Below the pieces are notes generated by a model. It searched no databases. It saw only the letters and a program-made list of their open reading frames with translations, and was not told the DNA's origin. From positions 1,364,001-1,428,000 of the forward strand of contig OZ241915.1 of NCBI GenBank assembly GCA_965203795.1: DNA of 64,000 nt, written 5' to 3'. The position numbers were made by a program, and so were the translations under genes. This document shows, in pieces, positions 1-8,451 of the stretch. The DNA is from CBDBBY01 sp965203795. GTDB taxonomy: Bacteria; Pseudomonadota; Alphaproteobacteria; Rhodobacterales; Rhodobacteraceae. Every line of letters begins with the position of its first letter. Positions within the stretch are counted from its first letter, which is position 1.

Positions 1-1
1 G

Positions 2-127
2 CGCATGGAGACTCGCCGGTCGCCGCTTGATCGTCTTCTTGATCCGGAAAACGATAGCGTGACTTTGCGCACGCTGATGCGCGCGGCGTCGGTCGTCGGG
101 ATGCGCCTAGAGATCGAACTGCGCTAA
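2..127 (+). CDS. XRE-type HTH / antitoxin-like regulator, C-terminal end only
   Basis: The frame is open from the left edge to TAA at 125-127, so only about the last 41 residues are present. The visible tail (a proline/aspartate-rich linker, then TLRTLMRAASVVGMRLEIEL) resembles the C-termini of XRE-family antitoxin-like DNA-binding proteins, where an amphipathic helix is followed by a short strand. It ends about 160 bases before a Fic antitoxin/toxin pair on the same strand, so this edge may be a small toxin-antitoxin neighbourhood. The HTH itself lies outside the window, so the family call is an inference. Confidence 0.4.
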   Translation, partial: RMETRRSPLDRLLDPENDSVTLRTLMRAASVVGMRLEIELR

Positions 128-286
128 TCGTTGCGCTGCATGGTTGATGTATCGGGGTTCATGTATTGCTCGCAATGTGTTTTGATCCGTTCACGCTGCA
201 TATCGGAAACCCTGATGCACGCGCCAGCCTGCGTGCACCGAATAGTAAAGTTGCTGAAATACCGTCGCCGGAACGGGAGAACTGTG

Positions 287-496
287 ATGTCGGACACTGA
301 TTGGATGGAGGCGATCAAACGATGGCGAAGCCTACCGGACGAGGAGCGCCGCCGTCGGCACCAGGCAGCGATTCCCCGCCATGTCGCCAACTCCATGGCG
401 ATGGAAGGCGAACCGGTGGACGAGGCTTGGATCCGGGAACGTCTCGCCCGCCGCACGCAGCTACCCGCTACATCGAAACTTCCTCCGGCATCCTGA
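287..496 (+). CDS. Fic antitoxin (VbhA-like) with inhibitory helix
   Basis: A 69-residue protein starts at ATG 287. Its middle contains NSMAMEGEP, which fits the (S/T)xxxE(G/N) inhibitory motif of Fic-regulating antitoxins; in that family the glutamate blocks ATP gamma-phosphate binding in the Fic active site. The basic helical stretch before it (DEERRRRHQAAIPRHVA) and the following WIRERLAR helix agree with a small VbhA-type partner. The gene overlaps the start of the Fic gene in another frame, the usual class I arrangement (antitoxin first, toxin overlapping). Alternatively the two frames could be a single class II Fic protein split by a frameshift. Confidence 0.6.
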   Translation: MSDTDWMEAIKRWRSLPDEERRRRHQAAIPRHVANSMAMEGEPVDEAWIRERLARRTQLPATSKLPPAS

Positions 497-1038
497 GCTA
501 TCGGGAACTTGCTCCACTGCTTGCGGAACGGATCGCCGACGTCGAGCTCGAAATCTCCAACCGAACGTTGACGGATTTACCCGTTCTAGATCTTCTGCTG
601 GATCTTCACCGACGCATCTGCATGGATCTGACGCCAAAGATCGCGGGGCGATGGCGGCTTCGGGACGTGCGAGTCGGTGAACACGACCCACCGCCGCACT
701 GGGAAGTTCCTATGCTGATGCACAACTATGCCGCCGATCTCGAGGCAAGGACGGCCAGTGCGAAGCCTGACTCCGGCGATCGGATCCTGGATGATCTCGC
801 ATTCGCTGAAGGCCGCCTCCTGTTCATCCACCCGTTCGAGGATTTCAATGGGCGGGTTTCCCGCCTGTTCCTCTTCGAGTTGCTGTACCGGCTGGATTTG
901 CCAGTGATTGATCCGGCCACTTCGTCGGAGGAGGAAACCAAACGCTATTTTGCCGCCTTGCAAGCCTATGACCAGCACGACTCGAGGCCCTTGATGGCGA
1001 TCTGGCGCCGTCGCTTCGCGGGAGGAATCCCGCAGTAA
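427..1038 (+). CDS. Fic-domain protein (probable AMP transferase toxin)
   Basis: The frame contains a Fic core motif, HPFEDFNGRVSR, at 829-864. The consensus HPFx(D/E)GNGRxxR is kept except that phenylalanine replaces the first glycine; catalytic His, Asn, Gly and Arg are present. Fic enzymes transfer AMP or another nucleotide part to target hydroxyls. No ATG lies near the expected N-terminus (RYIETSSGILSY). TTG 427 is the closest in-frame start I can suggest, and the frame is open upstream to 301. The lack of a clear start and the overlap with the antitoxin mean either translational coupling or a damaged start. The protein would be about 203 aa. Confidence 0.65.
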   Translation: MDPGTSRPPHAATRYIETSSGILSYRELAPLLAERIADVELEISNRTLTDLPVLDLLLDLHRRICMDLTPKIAGRWRLRDVRVGEHDPPPHWEVPMLMHNYAADLEARTASAKPDSGDRILDDLAFAEGRLLFIHPFEDFNGRVSRLFLFELLYRLDLPVIDPATSSEEETKRYFAALQAYDQHDSRPLMAIWRRRFAGGIPQ

Positions 1039-1375
1039 TTCGCTACAATTTGCTGGGCAGCTACGCGCGCCTGACGTTGGCGGATTATCCCAAGATGCTC
1101 GAAATTCGCCGCAGAGCGTTCATCGGCTAGGGGTTCTTCGAACGAATTGCGAGTGATTGATCCGGGCGCGGAGTAGAATGGCTGTTGGCCGGTTCTTGCG
1201 CTGCCGCCACGAGGCATAAGCGGTCCGCACGGCGCGCCCTGCGCAGTTTGAGAATGACAGCCGACGGGCGGAATGCTACTGTTCGTTGGAGGCGTTGCGC
1301 GTTCGGCGCGGCCTTGTTGTTGCCGCTGCGCCGGTCGGAAGGCGTTGGAAAGGCGGCGAGAGAGGAATTGCGAGA
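1039..1375. other. Intergenic stretch with no recognised gene
   Basis: This 337-base gap lies between the Fic gene and the CBS-domain gene. Short frames are present on both strands but none has a recognisable motif. No tRNA or strong hairpin was seen. A purine-rich GAGAGAGGAA near its right end serves as ribosome binding site for the next gene. Confidence 0.5.
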
Positions 1376-1810
1376 ATGCTGGTCAAGCAGATACTTGATT
1401 CGAAAAGCGACAAGCAGATCCTGACCATCGATCCCGGCGCGACCGTATCCGATGTGGCGAAGGTGCTTTCCGAGCGGCGGATCGGCGCTCTGGTCGTGAC
1501 CGACAAGGATGGCCGGACCGTGGGGATCATCTCCGAGCGCGATATCGTAAGGGAATTGGGCAGGAAGGGTTCCGCATGCTTGTTGCTGGCGGTTGATCGG
1601 CTCATGAGCCGATCAGTGGTCACGTGCACGGAAGACGCGACGGCCGACCAGGCCCTCGCGAAGATGACCAAAGGCCGCTTCCGCCACCTTCCGGTGGTAA
1701 GCGGCGAGAAAATGGTCGGTCTCGTTTCCATCGGCGACGTCGTGAAGGCCTGCCTTCTGGACGTCAGCATGGAGAAAGAGGCGCTTGAAGGAATGATCAT
1801 GGGCCACTAG
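1376..1810 (+). CDS. CBS-domain pair protein
   Basis: A 144-residue soluble protein is made almost entirely of two CBS domains. The first spans about residues 15-60 (TIDPGATVSDVAKVLSERR, then GIISERDIVREL) and the second about 75-130 (LMSRSVVTCTEDATADQAL, then GLVSIGDVVK). The paired form binds adenosyl ligands such as AMP, ATP or SAM and acts as an energy or redox sensor module. ATG 1376 was chosen because a GAGAGAGGAA sequence precedes it and the CBS fold starts right after it; the frame upstream is arginine-rich and non-conserved. It precedes coaD on the same strand. Target unknown. Confidence 0.85.
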   Translation: MLVKQILDSKSDKQILTIDPGATVSDVAKVLSERRIGALVVTDKDGRTVGIISERDIVRELGRKGSACLLLAVDRLMSRSVVTCTEDATADQALAKMTKGRFRHLPVVSGEKMVGLVSIGDVVKACLLDVSMEKEALEGMIMGH

Positions 1811-1898
1811 GCCCGCGCCGCCTTGTGGCGCGCTGGCCTGAATCGGCGGAACGCCGTCCGGCGGACGTGCGGCGGCGAAACATCAAGCGGAGAATCCG

Positions 1899-2402
1899 AT
1901 GCGAACAGGCCTGTACCCGGGCACCTTCGATCCTTTGACGTTCGGTCATCTGGACATCATGAAGAGAGCTTGCTCGCTCGTGGACCATTTGGTGGTCGGC
2001 GTCGCAGTGAACAGGGACAAGGCGCCTACCTTCAATCTGGAACAGCGCGTAAGCATGGTCGAGGCCGAGGGCAGGAAGCTGTTCGACGCAACAGGCGTCC
2101 GAATCGAGCCGCACCCCTTCGAGAACCTCCTCATCGAGTGCGCCCGTGAGGTGGGAGCCTCCGTCATCATCCGCGGCCTCCGGGCGGTTTCGGACTTCGA
2201 GTACGAGTTCCAGATGGTGGGAATGAACCGAGCGCTGGATGCGAGCGTCGAAACGGTGTTCCTGATGGCGGACGTGAAGAACCAGTCTATCGCATCCAAG
2301 CTGGTCAAGGAGATCGCCCGAATGGGCGGGGATATCACGAATTTCGTGCCGAATTCGGCGAAAGAGCTGCTTGAAAGCAAGTTCGGACCTGCGTCCGGCT
2401 GA
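1899..2402 (+). CDS. coaD: Pantetheine-phosphate adenylyltransferase
   Basis: This cytoplasmic enzyme joins AMP from ATP to 4'-phosphopantetheine, the penultimate step of coenzyme A synthesis. The 167-aa length is typical. The nucleotidyltransferase T/HxGH motif is at residues 8-17 (GTFDPLTFGH). RGLRAVSDFEYE at 92-103 and SIASKLVKE at 130-138 match the substrate and phosphate loops of the family. The gene is followed after 34 bases by a periplasmic cyclophilin gene on the same strand, a pairing often seen in alphaproteobacteria, so the two are probably co-transcribed. Confidence 0.97.
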   Translation: MRTGLYPGTFDPLTFGHLDIMKRACSLVDHLVVGVAVNRDKAPTFNLEQRVSMVEAEGRKLFDATGVRIEPHPFENLLIECAREVGASVIIRGLRAVSDFEYEFQMVGMNRALDASVETVFLMADVKNQSIASKLVKEIARMGGDITNFVPNSAKELLESKFGPASG

Positions 2403-2436
2403 ACCATAAATCGCCTTAGGAAAGGTCTTGAGAAAC

Positions 2437-3009
2437 ATGAAACGGATAGTTGCGGCGCTGTCGGCGGCGGCGCTGGGCGCGGGTTCCGCCTTGGCGGCCG
2501 AAGACGAGGCCACGCTTGTATTGGAGGTGGCGGGAGAAACCGCTGGAACGATCGAAATCGAGCTTCTGGGCGAAGTCGCGCCCAACCATGTCCGCCAGAT
2601 CACGGAGATCGCGGAGAGTGGTCAGCTGGACGGCGTCGTGTTCCACCGGGTGATCGAGGGCTTCATGGCGCAGACAGGCGATGTCCAGCACGGGAGGCGA
2701 GGCGGAGACCTGAGCCGGGCAGGGACCGGCGGCTCGTCGCTTCCGAATCTCGAAGCCGAATTCTCGGAAGAGCGCTTTCTGCGAGGAACCGTGGGAATGG
2801 CCCGCGCCCGGCATCCCGACAGCGCGAATTCGCAGTTCTTCATCATGTTCGCCGACGGCGAATTCCTGAACGGCCAGTACACTCTTTTCGGCCGCGTGGT
2901 CGCCGGGATGGACGTGGTGGATGCGATCAAGCTTGGGGATTCGGCTCGGAACGGCACGGTTTCCGATCCCGATTACATCGTTCGGGCCTGGATCAAGCGG
3001 GACGGCTGA
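2437..3009 (+). CDS. Periplasmic cyclophilin-type peptidyl-prolyl isomerase
   Basis: A 190-aa protein with a signal peptide (MKRIVAALSAAALGAGSALA, cleavage near residue 20) and one cyclophilin domain. Signature segments are FHRVIEGFMAQTGD (69-82), with the catalytic Arg, and NSQFFIMF (121-128). It should catalyse proline isomerisation during folding of exported proteins. ATG 2437 is preferred because AGGAAAGG lies 11 bases upstream; a TTG at 2428 in frame would add three residues. It sits between coaD and the DUF3179 gene in one transcriptional direction. Confidence 0.93.
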   Translation: MKRIVAALSAAALGAGSALAAEDEATLVLEVAGETAGTIEIELLGEVAPNHVRQITEIAESGQLDGVVFHRVIEGFMAQTGDVQHGRRGGDLSRAGTGGSSLPNLEAEFSEERFLRGTVGMARARHPDSANSQFFIMFADGEFLNGQYTLFGRVVAGMDVVDAIKLGDSARNGTVSDPDYIVRAWIKRDG

Positions 3010-3031
3010 ATTGCAATTCGAGGGGGAGGCG

Positions 3032-4042
3032 ATGCGCGAACGATTCGCCGCCACGTGGCGGCGCCGTATCGCGGGAGGGCGGACGCTGATTTCCGCTGCC
3101 GCATGCTTGGCTATGGCCGCATCCGCGTCGGCGGATCCGTCGCGCTGGCGATCGGAGTGGCCCAACACGGACTTCTCGATGCATTCGGTCGATCTGGCGG
3201 AAATCACGTCGGGCGGACCGCCGAAGGACGGCATCCCGGCTCTGGTGGATCCGGATTTCATTGAAGTCGCGGCGGAAACGCGCCTTTCGCCGAGGGAATC
3301 GGTGATGTCGCTGGAAATCGAAGGCGCCGAGCCGCGGGCCTATCCCGTTCGGTATCTGCTTTGGCACGAGATCGTGAACGACGAGATCGCGGGCGTTCCG
3401 GTGGCGGTCACCTACTGCCCGCTTTGCAATTCGGGAATATTCTTCGATCGCCGCGTTGACGGCGAGGTTCTGACGTTCGGCGTTTCCGGAAAACTCCGGA
3501 ATTCGGACATGGTCATGTACGACAGGGAGTCCGAAAGCTGGTGGCAGCAGGCGGTCGGCGAGGCGATCGTCGGCGTCCGCACCGGCCAGTCGCTGGCCGA
3601 ACTGCCGGGCTGGCTCGAAAGCTGGGAGGAATTCTCGGCGCGGAACCCGGACGGGCTCGTTATGGACGAGCCTGCGTATCCGCGACGCTACGGTGAAAAC
3701 CCGTATGTCGGATACGACACCTCGAGCAGCCCGTTCCTTTATTTCGGCGAGCCGCCGCCGGACGGAATCCCGCCGCTGGCTCGGGTCGTAAGGGTGGGCA
3801 ACCGGGCGTGGCTGCTTGAGCGGCTTCGGCAGGCGGGCGAGCTGACCGAGCACGGCGTGACGCTGAGATGGATGGAAGGGCAGGCTTCGCCGCTCGACTC
3901 CAGGCTGGTCGGGGAGGGGCGGGAGATCGGAACCGTGCGCGTCCGCGACGCCGCATCCGGCGAAGACCTGCCGCACGATGTGCTGTTCGCCTTCGCCTTC
4001 CATGCGTTTTTCCCGGAAGGCGAGTGGGTGGATGCCGAATGA
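3032..4042 (+). CDS. DUF3179 family exported protein
   Basis: A 336-aa protein with an N-terminal hydrophobic segment (about residues 16-34) that looks like a signal peptide. It carries hallmarks of DUF3179: YCPLCNSG with two cysteines at 129 and 132, then SGKLRNSDMVMYDRESESWW (142-161). The function of the family is not established. The cysteine pair suggests metal binding or redox chemistry, which is an inference. ATG 3032 follows GGGGGAGGC closely. The gene ends at 4042 and faces tyrS across about 100 bases. Confidence 0.85.
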   Translation: MRERFAATWRRRIAGGRTLISAAACLAMAASASADPSRWRSEWPNTDFSMHSVDLAEITSGGPPKDGIPALVDPDFIEVAAETRLSPRESVMSLEIEGAEPRAYPVRYLLWHEIVNDEIAGVPVAVTYCPLCNSGIFFDRRVDGEVLTFGVSGKLRNSDMVMYDRESESWWQQAVGEAIVGVRTGQSLAELPGWLESWEEFSARNPDGLVMDEPAYPRRYGENPYVGYDTSSSPFLYFGEPPPDGIPPLARVVRVGNRAWLLERLRQAGELTEHGVTLRWMEGQASPLDSRLVGEGREIGTVRVRDAASGEDLPHDVLFAFAFHAFFPEGEWVDAE

Positions 4043-4145
4043 ACCCGAGGCTCGCGGATTGCCGTGAATCACGGACGCCAGCGGGGCTGATCGGCGGAAC
4101 GCGGGAACGCTTTCAGCCAAACTTCATGGGGGTCGGGTTGCAGCG

Positions 4146-5432
4146 CTAGTCGGAGAACGGCCCGCCTGAAAGGACGACGCGAACGTGGCGCTTGCGTCCT
4201 GCCGAGAGCTTTATCGGCGCGCCAAGCATATCCGCGCTGACCAGCGCGTTCGTATCCTCGACGATGGCATCGTTCAGGCGCGCGCCTTTGCTGGCGACCA
4301 GCCGCCGCGCCTCCTTTCCGGTGGAAGCCAGTCCGGATTTCACCAGGAGCTGGACCACCGGAATGCCGGCGTCAGGAACTTCGCTGATGCCGATTTCCAG
4401 CGCGGGCAGGGCGGATTCACGTTCTTCGGACGGTGCCGAATCCCTGCCGAACAATCGGTCAGCCGTGGCCGCGGCGTCCGCCGCCGCCTTTTCGCCGTGC
4501 GCCAGCGCGGTCACGTGGTTGGCGAGCACGATTTTGGCGGAATTAATTCCCGAATCGCGGAGATCGCCGAGCCGTCGGCATTCCGCAACGTCGATCTCCG
4601 TGAACAGCAGCAGAAAGCGGCCGACATCGTCGTCAGGGATGTTGCGCCAGTACTGCCAGAAATCGAACGGAGAGAGCAGCTCCGCGTTCATCCAGACGGC
4701 TCCGCCGGCGGTCTTGCCCATCTTCCTGCCGTCCGATGTCGTGAGAAGTGGAGACGTAAGCCCGAATACGGCGGCGTCCTCTACGCGCCGCGCGAGGTCG
4801 ACGCCGTTGACGATGTTTCCCCACTGGTCGGAGCCGCCCATTTGAAGGCGGCACCCGAAGCGGCGGTTCAGCTCGAGGAAGTCGTACGCTTGGAGGATCA
4901 TGTAGTTGAACTCGAGGAAGGAAAGCGTCTGCGTCCGGTCCAGGCGGGACTTGACGGATTCGAACGACAGCATCCGGTTGACCGAGAAGTGGCGTCCGAT
5001 GTCCCTCAGGAAGTCGAGATAGTTCAGCCCGTCCAGCCAATCCGCATTGTTCGGCATGACGGCGTCGGTACGGCCGTCGCCGAACCGCACGTACTTGGAA
5101 AAGACCTTCCTGATCCCGGCGATGTTGGAACTGATCCGGCTTTCGTCCAGCAAGGGCCGCTCCTCGGCCCGGAATGAAGGATCTCCGACCTTTGTCGTTC
5201 CGCCCCCCATCAGGACGATAGGCTTGTGCCCGGTTTTCTGCAGCCAGCGTAGCATCATGACCTGAATCAGGCTGCCGACATGCAGCGACTCGGCCGTGGC
5301 GTCGAACCCGATGTAGCCCGGAACCGCCTCCCGGAGCAGGGCATGGTCGAGGCGCTCGAAATCGGTGCAGTCGGAAAGGAAGCCGCGCTCGGCCATGACC
5401 TTCAGGAAATCCGACTTCGGACGATGCGCCAT
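4146..5432 (-). CDS. tyrS: Tyrosyl-tRNA synthetase
   Basis: A class I aminoacyl-tRNA synthetase of 428 aa that charges tRNA-Tyr. The HIGH-like motif appears as LHVGS (50-54) and the KMSKS loop as KMGKT (237-241), both forms known in alphaproteobacterial TyrS. QMGGSDQWGN (197-206) is the tyrosine/ATP-binding signature. The last 70 residues form an S4-like RNA-binding domain (LLVKSGLASTGKEARRLV). The start at 5432 (MAHRPKSDFL) matches the family; the open frame upstream is not conserved. It is divergent from anmK with about 70 bases between the starts, which must hold both promoters. Confidence 0.97.
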   Translation of the reverse strand: MAHRPKSDFLKVMAERGFLSDCTDFERLDHALLREAVPGYIGFDATAESLHVGSLIQVMMLRWLQKTGHKPIVLMGGGTTKVGDPSFRAEERPLLDESRISSNIAGIRKVFSKYVRFGDGRTDAVMPNNADWLDGLNYLDFLRDIGRHFSVNRMLSFESVKSRLDRTQTLSFLEFNYMILQAYDFLELNRRFGCRLQMGGSDQWGNIVNGVDLARRVEDAAVFGLTSPLLTTSDGRKMGKTAGGAVWMNAELLSPFDFWQYWRNIPDDDVGRFLLLFTEIDVAECRRLGDLRDSGINSAKIVLANHVTALAHGEKAAADAAATADRLFGRDSAPSEERESALPALEIGISEVPDAGIPVVQLLVKSGLASTGKEARRLVASKGARLNDAIVEDTNALVSADMLGAPIKLSAGRKRHVRVVLSGGPFSD

Positions 5433-5502
5433 GCCGAGGACCCTCGAATTCTGTTGCAGGGCATCGCCCTGTATATGATCGCCAGCGGGAAAGGAATCGC
5501 GA

Positions 5503-6600
5503 ATGGCCGAAGAGGGCCCGGTCTGGGCGGTTGGCTGCATGTCCGGCACTTCCCTGGACGGCGTCGACGCAGCGGAAGTCCTGACCGACGGTCTCGCGGT
5601 GTTCGAATTCGGAAGGACGGCGTACCGGCCGTACGGCGACACGGAGCGCGAGGCGATCCGCCGCGCGCTGGGCGCTTGGCAGGGCGATGGCCGCGTCGCC
5701 GAGGCGGAAAAAGCCGTTCTGGCGGCGCACTTGGACATCCTTCAGGAATTCCGCCGCGAGGCGCTGGTCGGATTCCACGGCCAGACCCTTGCGCATGATC
5801 CCAATAGTGGCCGCACCCACCAGGCGGGTTCCGGAAGCGATCTAGCGAACGCATGCGGCCGCGCGGTGGTGTGGGATTTCCGTTCGGAAGACATGCGGAA
5901 CGGCGGGCAGGGCGCTCCCTTGGCGCCGTTCTTCCATCATGCGCTTGCGCGGTCTGCCGGAACCGGCGGCACAGTCGCGTTCCTCAACATCGGCGGCGTT
6001 TCGAACGTGACTTGGATCGACGCGGACATCGAAAGGCCGGAATTCCCCGGTGCGCTGCTGGCATTCGATACGGGGCCCGGCAATTCGGTGCTGAACGATT
6101 TGGTGAAGGAGAAAGCCGGGATCGAGTTCGACGAGGGCGGGTCGCTGGCGGCTGGTGGCACGGTGGCCCGAGAGATCGTGGCGCGATTCCTGGAGTGCGG
6201 ATACTTCTCACGAACGCCGCCCAAGTCTTTGGACAGGGACGATTTCAAGTTTCTGGTCGATGAGGTGAGCCACCTCGGCGTCGAGGACGGATGCGCAACG
6301 CTCGCCGAGTGCGTGTGCCAAGGCGCGGCAGCTGGGTTCCGGCACTTTCCCCGCCGTCCTGAGGCGGTCGCCGTTTGCGGCGGGGGGAGGAAGAACGCTG
6401 CGTTGATGAAGGGCCTTTCCGAAGCGCTAGGGCCAGCGGTCCGGCCGGTAGAGAGCTTCGGCTTTGACGGCGATATGATTGAAGCCCAGGCATTCGCGTT
6501 TCTGGCGGTTCGCGCGTTCCGGGGAATGCCCGTCTCCGCGCCCGCCACCACGGGCTGCAGGCAGCCCGTGGTCGGTGGCAAATGCAGCGCGGCTCCCTGA
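5503..6600 (+). CDS. anmK: Anhydro-N-acetylmuramic acid kinase
   Basis: A 365-aa sugar kinase of the ASKHA fold that converts 1,6-anhydro-MurNAc from cell-wall turnover to MurNAc-6-phosphate. GCMSGTSLDGVD (11-22) is the family phosphate loop; LNIGGVSNVTW, AFDTGPGNSVLND and VAVCGGGRKNAALM are further signature segments. It is divergent from tyrS, as in many alphaproteobacteria. The last codons contain an 11-bp perfect inverted repeat (see separate entry), so the C-terminal PATTGC...VVGG tail may be shaped by a terminator rather than by protein function. Confidence 0.95.
   Translation: MAEEGPVWAVGCMSGTSLDGVDAAEVLTDGLAVFEFGRTAYRPYGDTEREAIRRALGAWQGDGRVAEAEKAVLAAHLDILQEFRREALVGFHGQTLAHDPNSGRTHQAGSGSDLANACGRAVVWDFRSEDMRNGGQGAPLAPFFHHALARSAGTGGTVAFLNIGGVSNVTWIDADIERPEFPGALLAFDTGPGNSVLNDLVKEKAGIEFDEGGSLAAGGTVAREIVARFLECGYFSRTPPKSLDRDDFKFLVDEVSHLGVEDGCATLAECVCQGAAAGFRHFPRRPEAVAVCGGGRKNAALMKGLSEALGPAVRPVESFGFDGDMIEAQAFAFLAVRAFRGMPVSAPATTGCRQPVVGGKCSAAP
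6547..6572. terminator. Perfect 11-bp hairpin inside the 3' end of anmK
   Basis: ACCACGGGCTG at 6547-6557 pairs with CAGCCCGTGGT at 6562-6572 across a 4-base loop. No U-tract follows on either strand, so it is not a canonical intrinsic terminator. The position between convergent anmK and eno fits a bidirectional stop or an mRNA 3'-end stabiliser. Confidence 0.45.
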
Positions 6601-6635
6601 CGGGACGCCGCGAAGGGAAGGGCGCGCGCTTCAGC

Positions 6636-7919
6636 CTATCGCCACCGCGAAAAGGTCTCCGCAGGGGAGTACGTTGACGCCACGCCAAGATCCTCCTCGA
6701 TCCGCAGAAGCTGGTTGTACTTCGCAGTGCGATCCGATCTGGACAGCGATCCGGTCTTGATCTGCCCGCAGCCGGTTGCAACAGCCAAGTCGGCGATCGT
6801 CGTGTCTTCGGTCTCGCCTGAACGGTGCGACATCACTGCCGTGTAGTTCGCCTTGTGCGCCGTCTCGACGGCCTCCAGCGTTTCGGTCAGCGTGCCGATC
6901 TGGTTCACTTTGACCAGCAAGGAGTTCGCGCATCCCGTTTCGATGCCCCGCTGCAACCGCTCGCGGTTGGTGACGAACAGATCGTCGCCGACGAGCTGGA
7001 CCTTGTCCCCGAGCGCCTTCGTCAGCATCGCCCATCCGTCCCAGTCGTCCTCGGCGCACCCGTCCTCGATCGATACGATGGGGTAGTTCGAAACCAGCTC
7101 GCCGAGATAGCGGATGTTGTCCTCGACCGTCCGCTCCGCGCCTTCGCCGGCGAACTTGTAACACCCGTCGCTGAAATACTCGGTCGACGCGCAGTCCAGA
7201 GCGAACAGCACATCCTTTCCTGGCTCCAATCCCGCGGATTCGGTGGAGCGCATGAGAAAATCAAGGGCTTCGGGCGCCGATTTCAAGGCCGGTGCGAACC
7301 CGCCTTCGTCCCCGACGCTGGTGGAATGCCCCGCGCTGTCCAGGTTCCGTTTCAGCGCATTGAAGACTTCCGCGCCTGCCCGCAGCGCCTCCCGGAACGA
7401 AAAAGCGGAGACGGGGATGATCATGAACTCCTGGATGTCGATCGGATTGTCCGCGTGCTTGCCGCCGTTGATGACATTCATCATCGGAGCGGGAAGTGCC
7501 CTGGCGGTGGTTCCGCCGATGTAGCGGTAAAGCGGTAGGTTCGCGTGCTCCGCCGCGGCCTTCGCGACGGCGAGCGACGCGCCCAGGATCGCATTGGCGC
7601 CCAATCGGCCCTTGTTCAGAGTGTCGTCCAAGTCGATCATCGCAATATCGATCGAGGCTTGCTCGGTAGCGTCCATGCCCGTCAGCAGATCGGCGATCTC
7701 GCCGTTGACCGCGTCCACGGCCGTTTGGACGCCCTTTCCGAAATACCGGTCCGGATCGCCGTCCCTGAGCTCCACGGCTTCGTGGGCTCCCGTCGAGGCG
7801 CCGGACGGAACGGCGGCGCGCCCCGAGCACCCGTTTGCAAGCAGCACTTCGACCTCGACGGTCGGGCTGCCCCGGCTGTCGAGTATTTCGCGGCCTGCGA
7901 CTACGCTGATGATTGGCAT
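6636..7919 (-). CDS. eno: Enolase
   Basis: This glycolytic enzyme converts 2-phosphoglycerate to phosphoenolpyruvate. The 427-aa length is normal. Recognisable parts are PSGASTGAHEAVELRDGD near residue 40, GDEGGFAP, SIEDGCAEDDWDGW with metal ligands, LLVKVNQIGTLTE with the catalytic lysine, and SHRSGETEDTTIAD. The start at 7919 lies only 2 bases after the stop of a Fur-family regulator on the same strand, so the two genes are probably translated from one message. Confidence 0.98.
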   Translation of the reverse strand: MPIISVVAGREILDSRGSPTVEVEVLLANGCSGRAAVPSGASTGAHEAVELRDGDPDRYFGKGVQTAVDAVNGEIADLLTGMDATEQASIDIAMIDLDDTLNKGRLGANAILGASLAVAKAAAEHANLPLYRYIGGTTARALPAPMMNVINGGKHADNPIDIQEFMIIPVSAFSFREALRAGAEVFNALKRNLDSAGHSTSVGDEGGFAPALKSAPEALDFLMRSTESAGLEPGKDVLFALDCASTEYFSDGCYKFAGEGAERTVEDNIRYLGELVSNYPIVSIEDGCAEDDWDGWAMLTKALGDKVQLVGDDLFVTNRERLQRGIETGCANSLLVKVNQIGTLTETLEAVETAHKANYTAVMSHRSGETEDTTIADLAVATGCGQIKTGSLSRSDRTAKYNQLLRIEEDLGVASTYSPAETFSRWR

Positions 7920-7921
7920 GA

Positions 7922-8347
7922 TTATCCTTGGTTGCGGCGCTGGGAGTGCGGAACGCCGTAGAGTTCCAGCCGGTGCCCGCGAAGGGCGTATCCCAGCCTG
8001 TTGGCGATCTTCTCCTGGAGAAGCTCGATCTCGTCGTCCCTGAATTCGATGACTTCGCCGGTATGCAGATCGATGAGATGGTCGTGGTGCTCCCGCTCGG
8101 CATCCTCGAAGCGCGACTTGCCGTCCTTGAATTCGAGCCGTTCCAGTATGCCGAGCTCCTCCAGCAATTTGACCGTCCGGTAAACCGTCGCGATCGAGAT
8201 CTGCGGGTCGATGCGGAGAGAGCGCTCATACAGTTCTTCGACGTCGGGATGGTCCTCGGAAGTTTCCAGGACCTGCGCGACCGTGCGCCGCTGGCCGGTC
8301 ATGCGAAGCCCGCGCGCTTCGCATCTTGAAGAGATCGTTTCCGACAT
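7922..8347 (-). CDS. fur: Fur-family metalloregulator (Fur/Mur type)
   Basis: A 141-aa repressor with an N-terminal winged helix (RMTGQRRTVAQVLE, ISIATVYRTVKLLEE) and a C-terminal dimerisation/metal domain (EREHHDHLIDLHTGEVIEF). The CxxC structural zinc site of enterobacterial Fur is missing, as in the alphaproteobacterial Fur/Mur group, which often senses manganese or iron. MSETISS at 8347 is the start that gives family length. It lies between bfr upstream and eno downstream, all on the minus strand, so iron storage and this regulator may share control. Whether iron or manganese is the effector cannot be told from sequence. Confidence 0.85.
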   Translation of the reverse strand: MSETISSRCEARGLRMTGQRRTVAQVLETSEDHPDVEELYERSLRIDPQISIATVYRTVKLLEELGILERLEFKDGKSRFEDAEREHHDHLIDLHTGEVIEFRDDEIELLQEKIANRLGYALRGHRLELYGVPHSQRRNQG

Positions 8348-8451
8348 GGCCCCTACATCAGCGGCGTCGAGACCCTCGCTGCCGCAAGGATCGTTCCGTC
8401 CGCGGCTTTCCGGCTGCCTGGACTCCAAGCCAGGCAAGAAGTGCTCCGGGT

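Noticed and set aside
1..1375. Possible complete mobile element around the Fic pair
   Set aside because: No integrase, transposase or flanking repeat is visible within the window.
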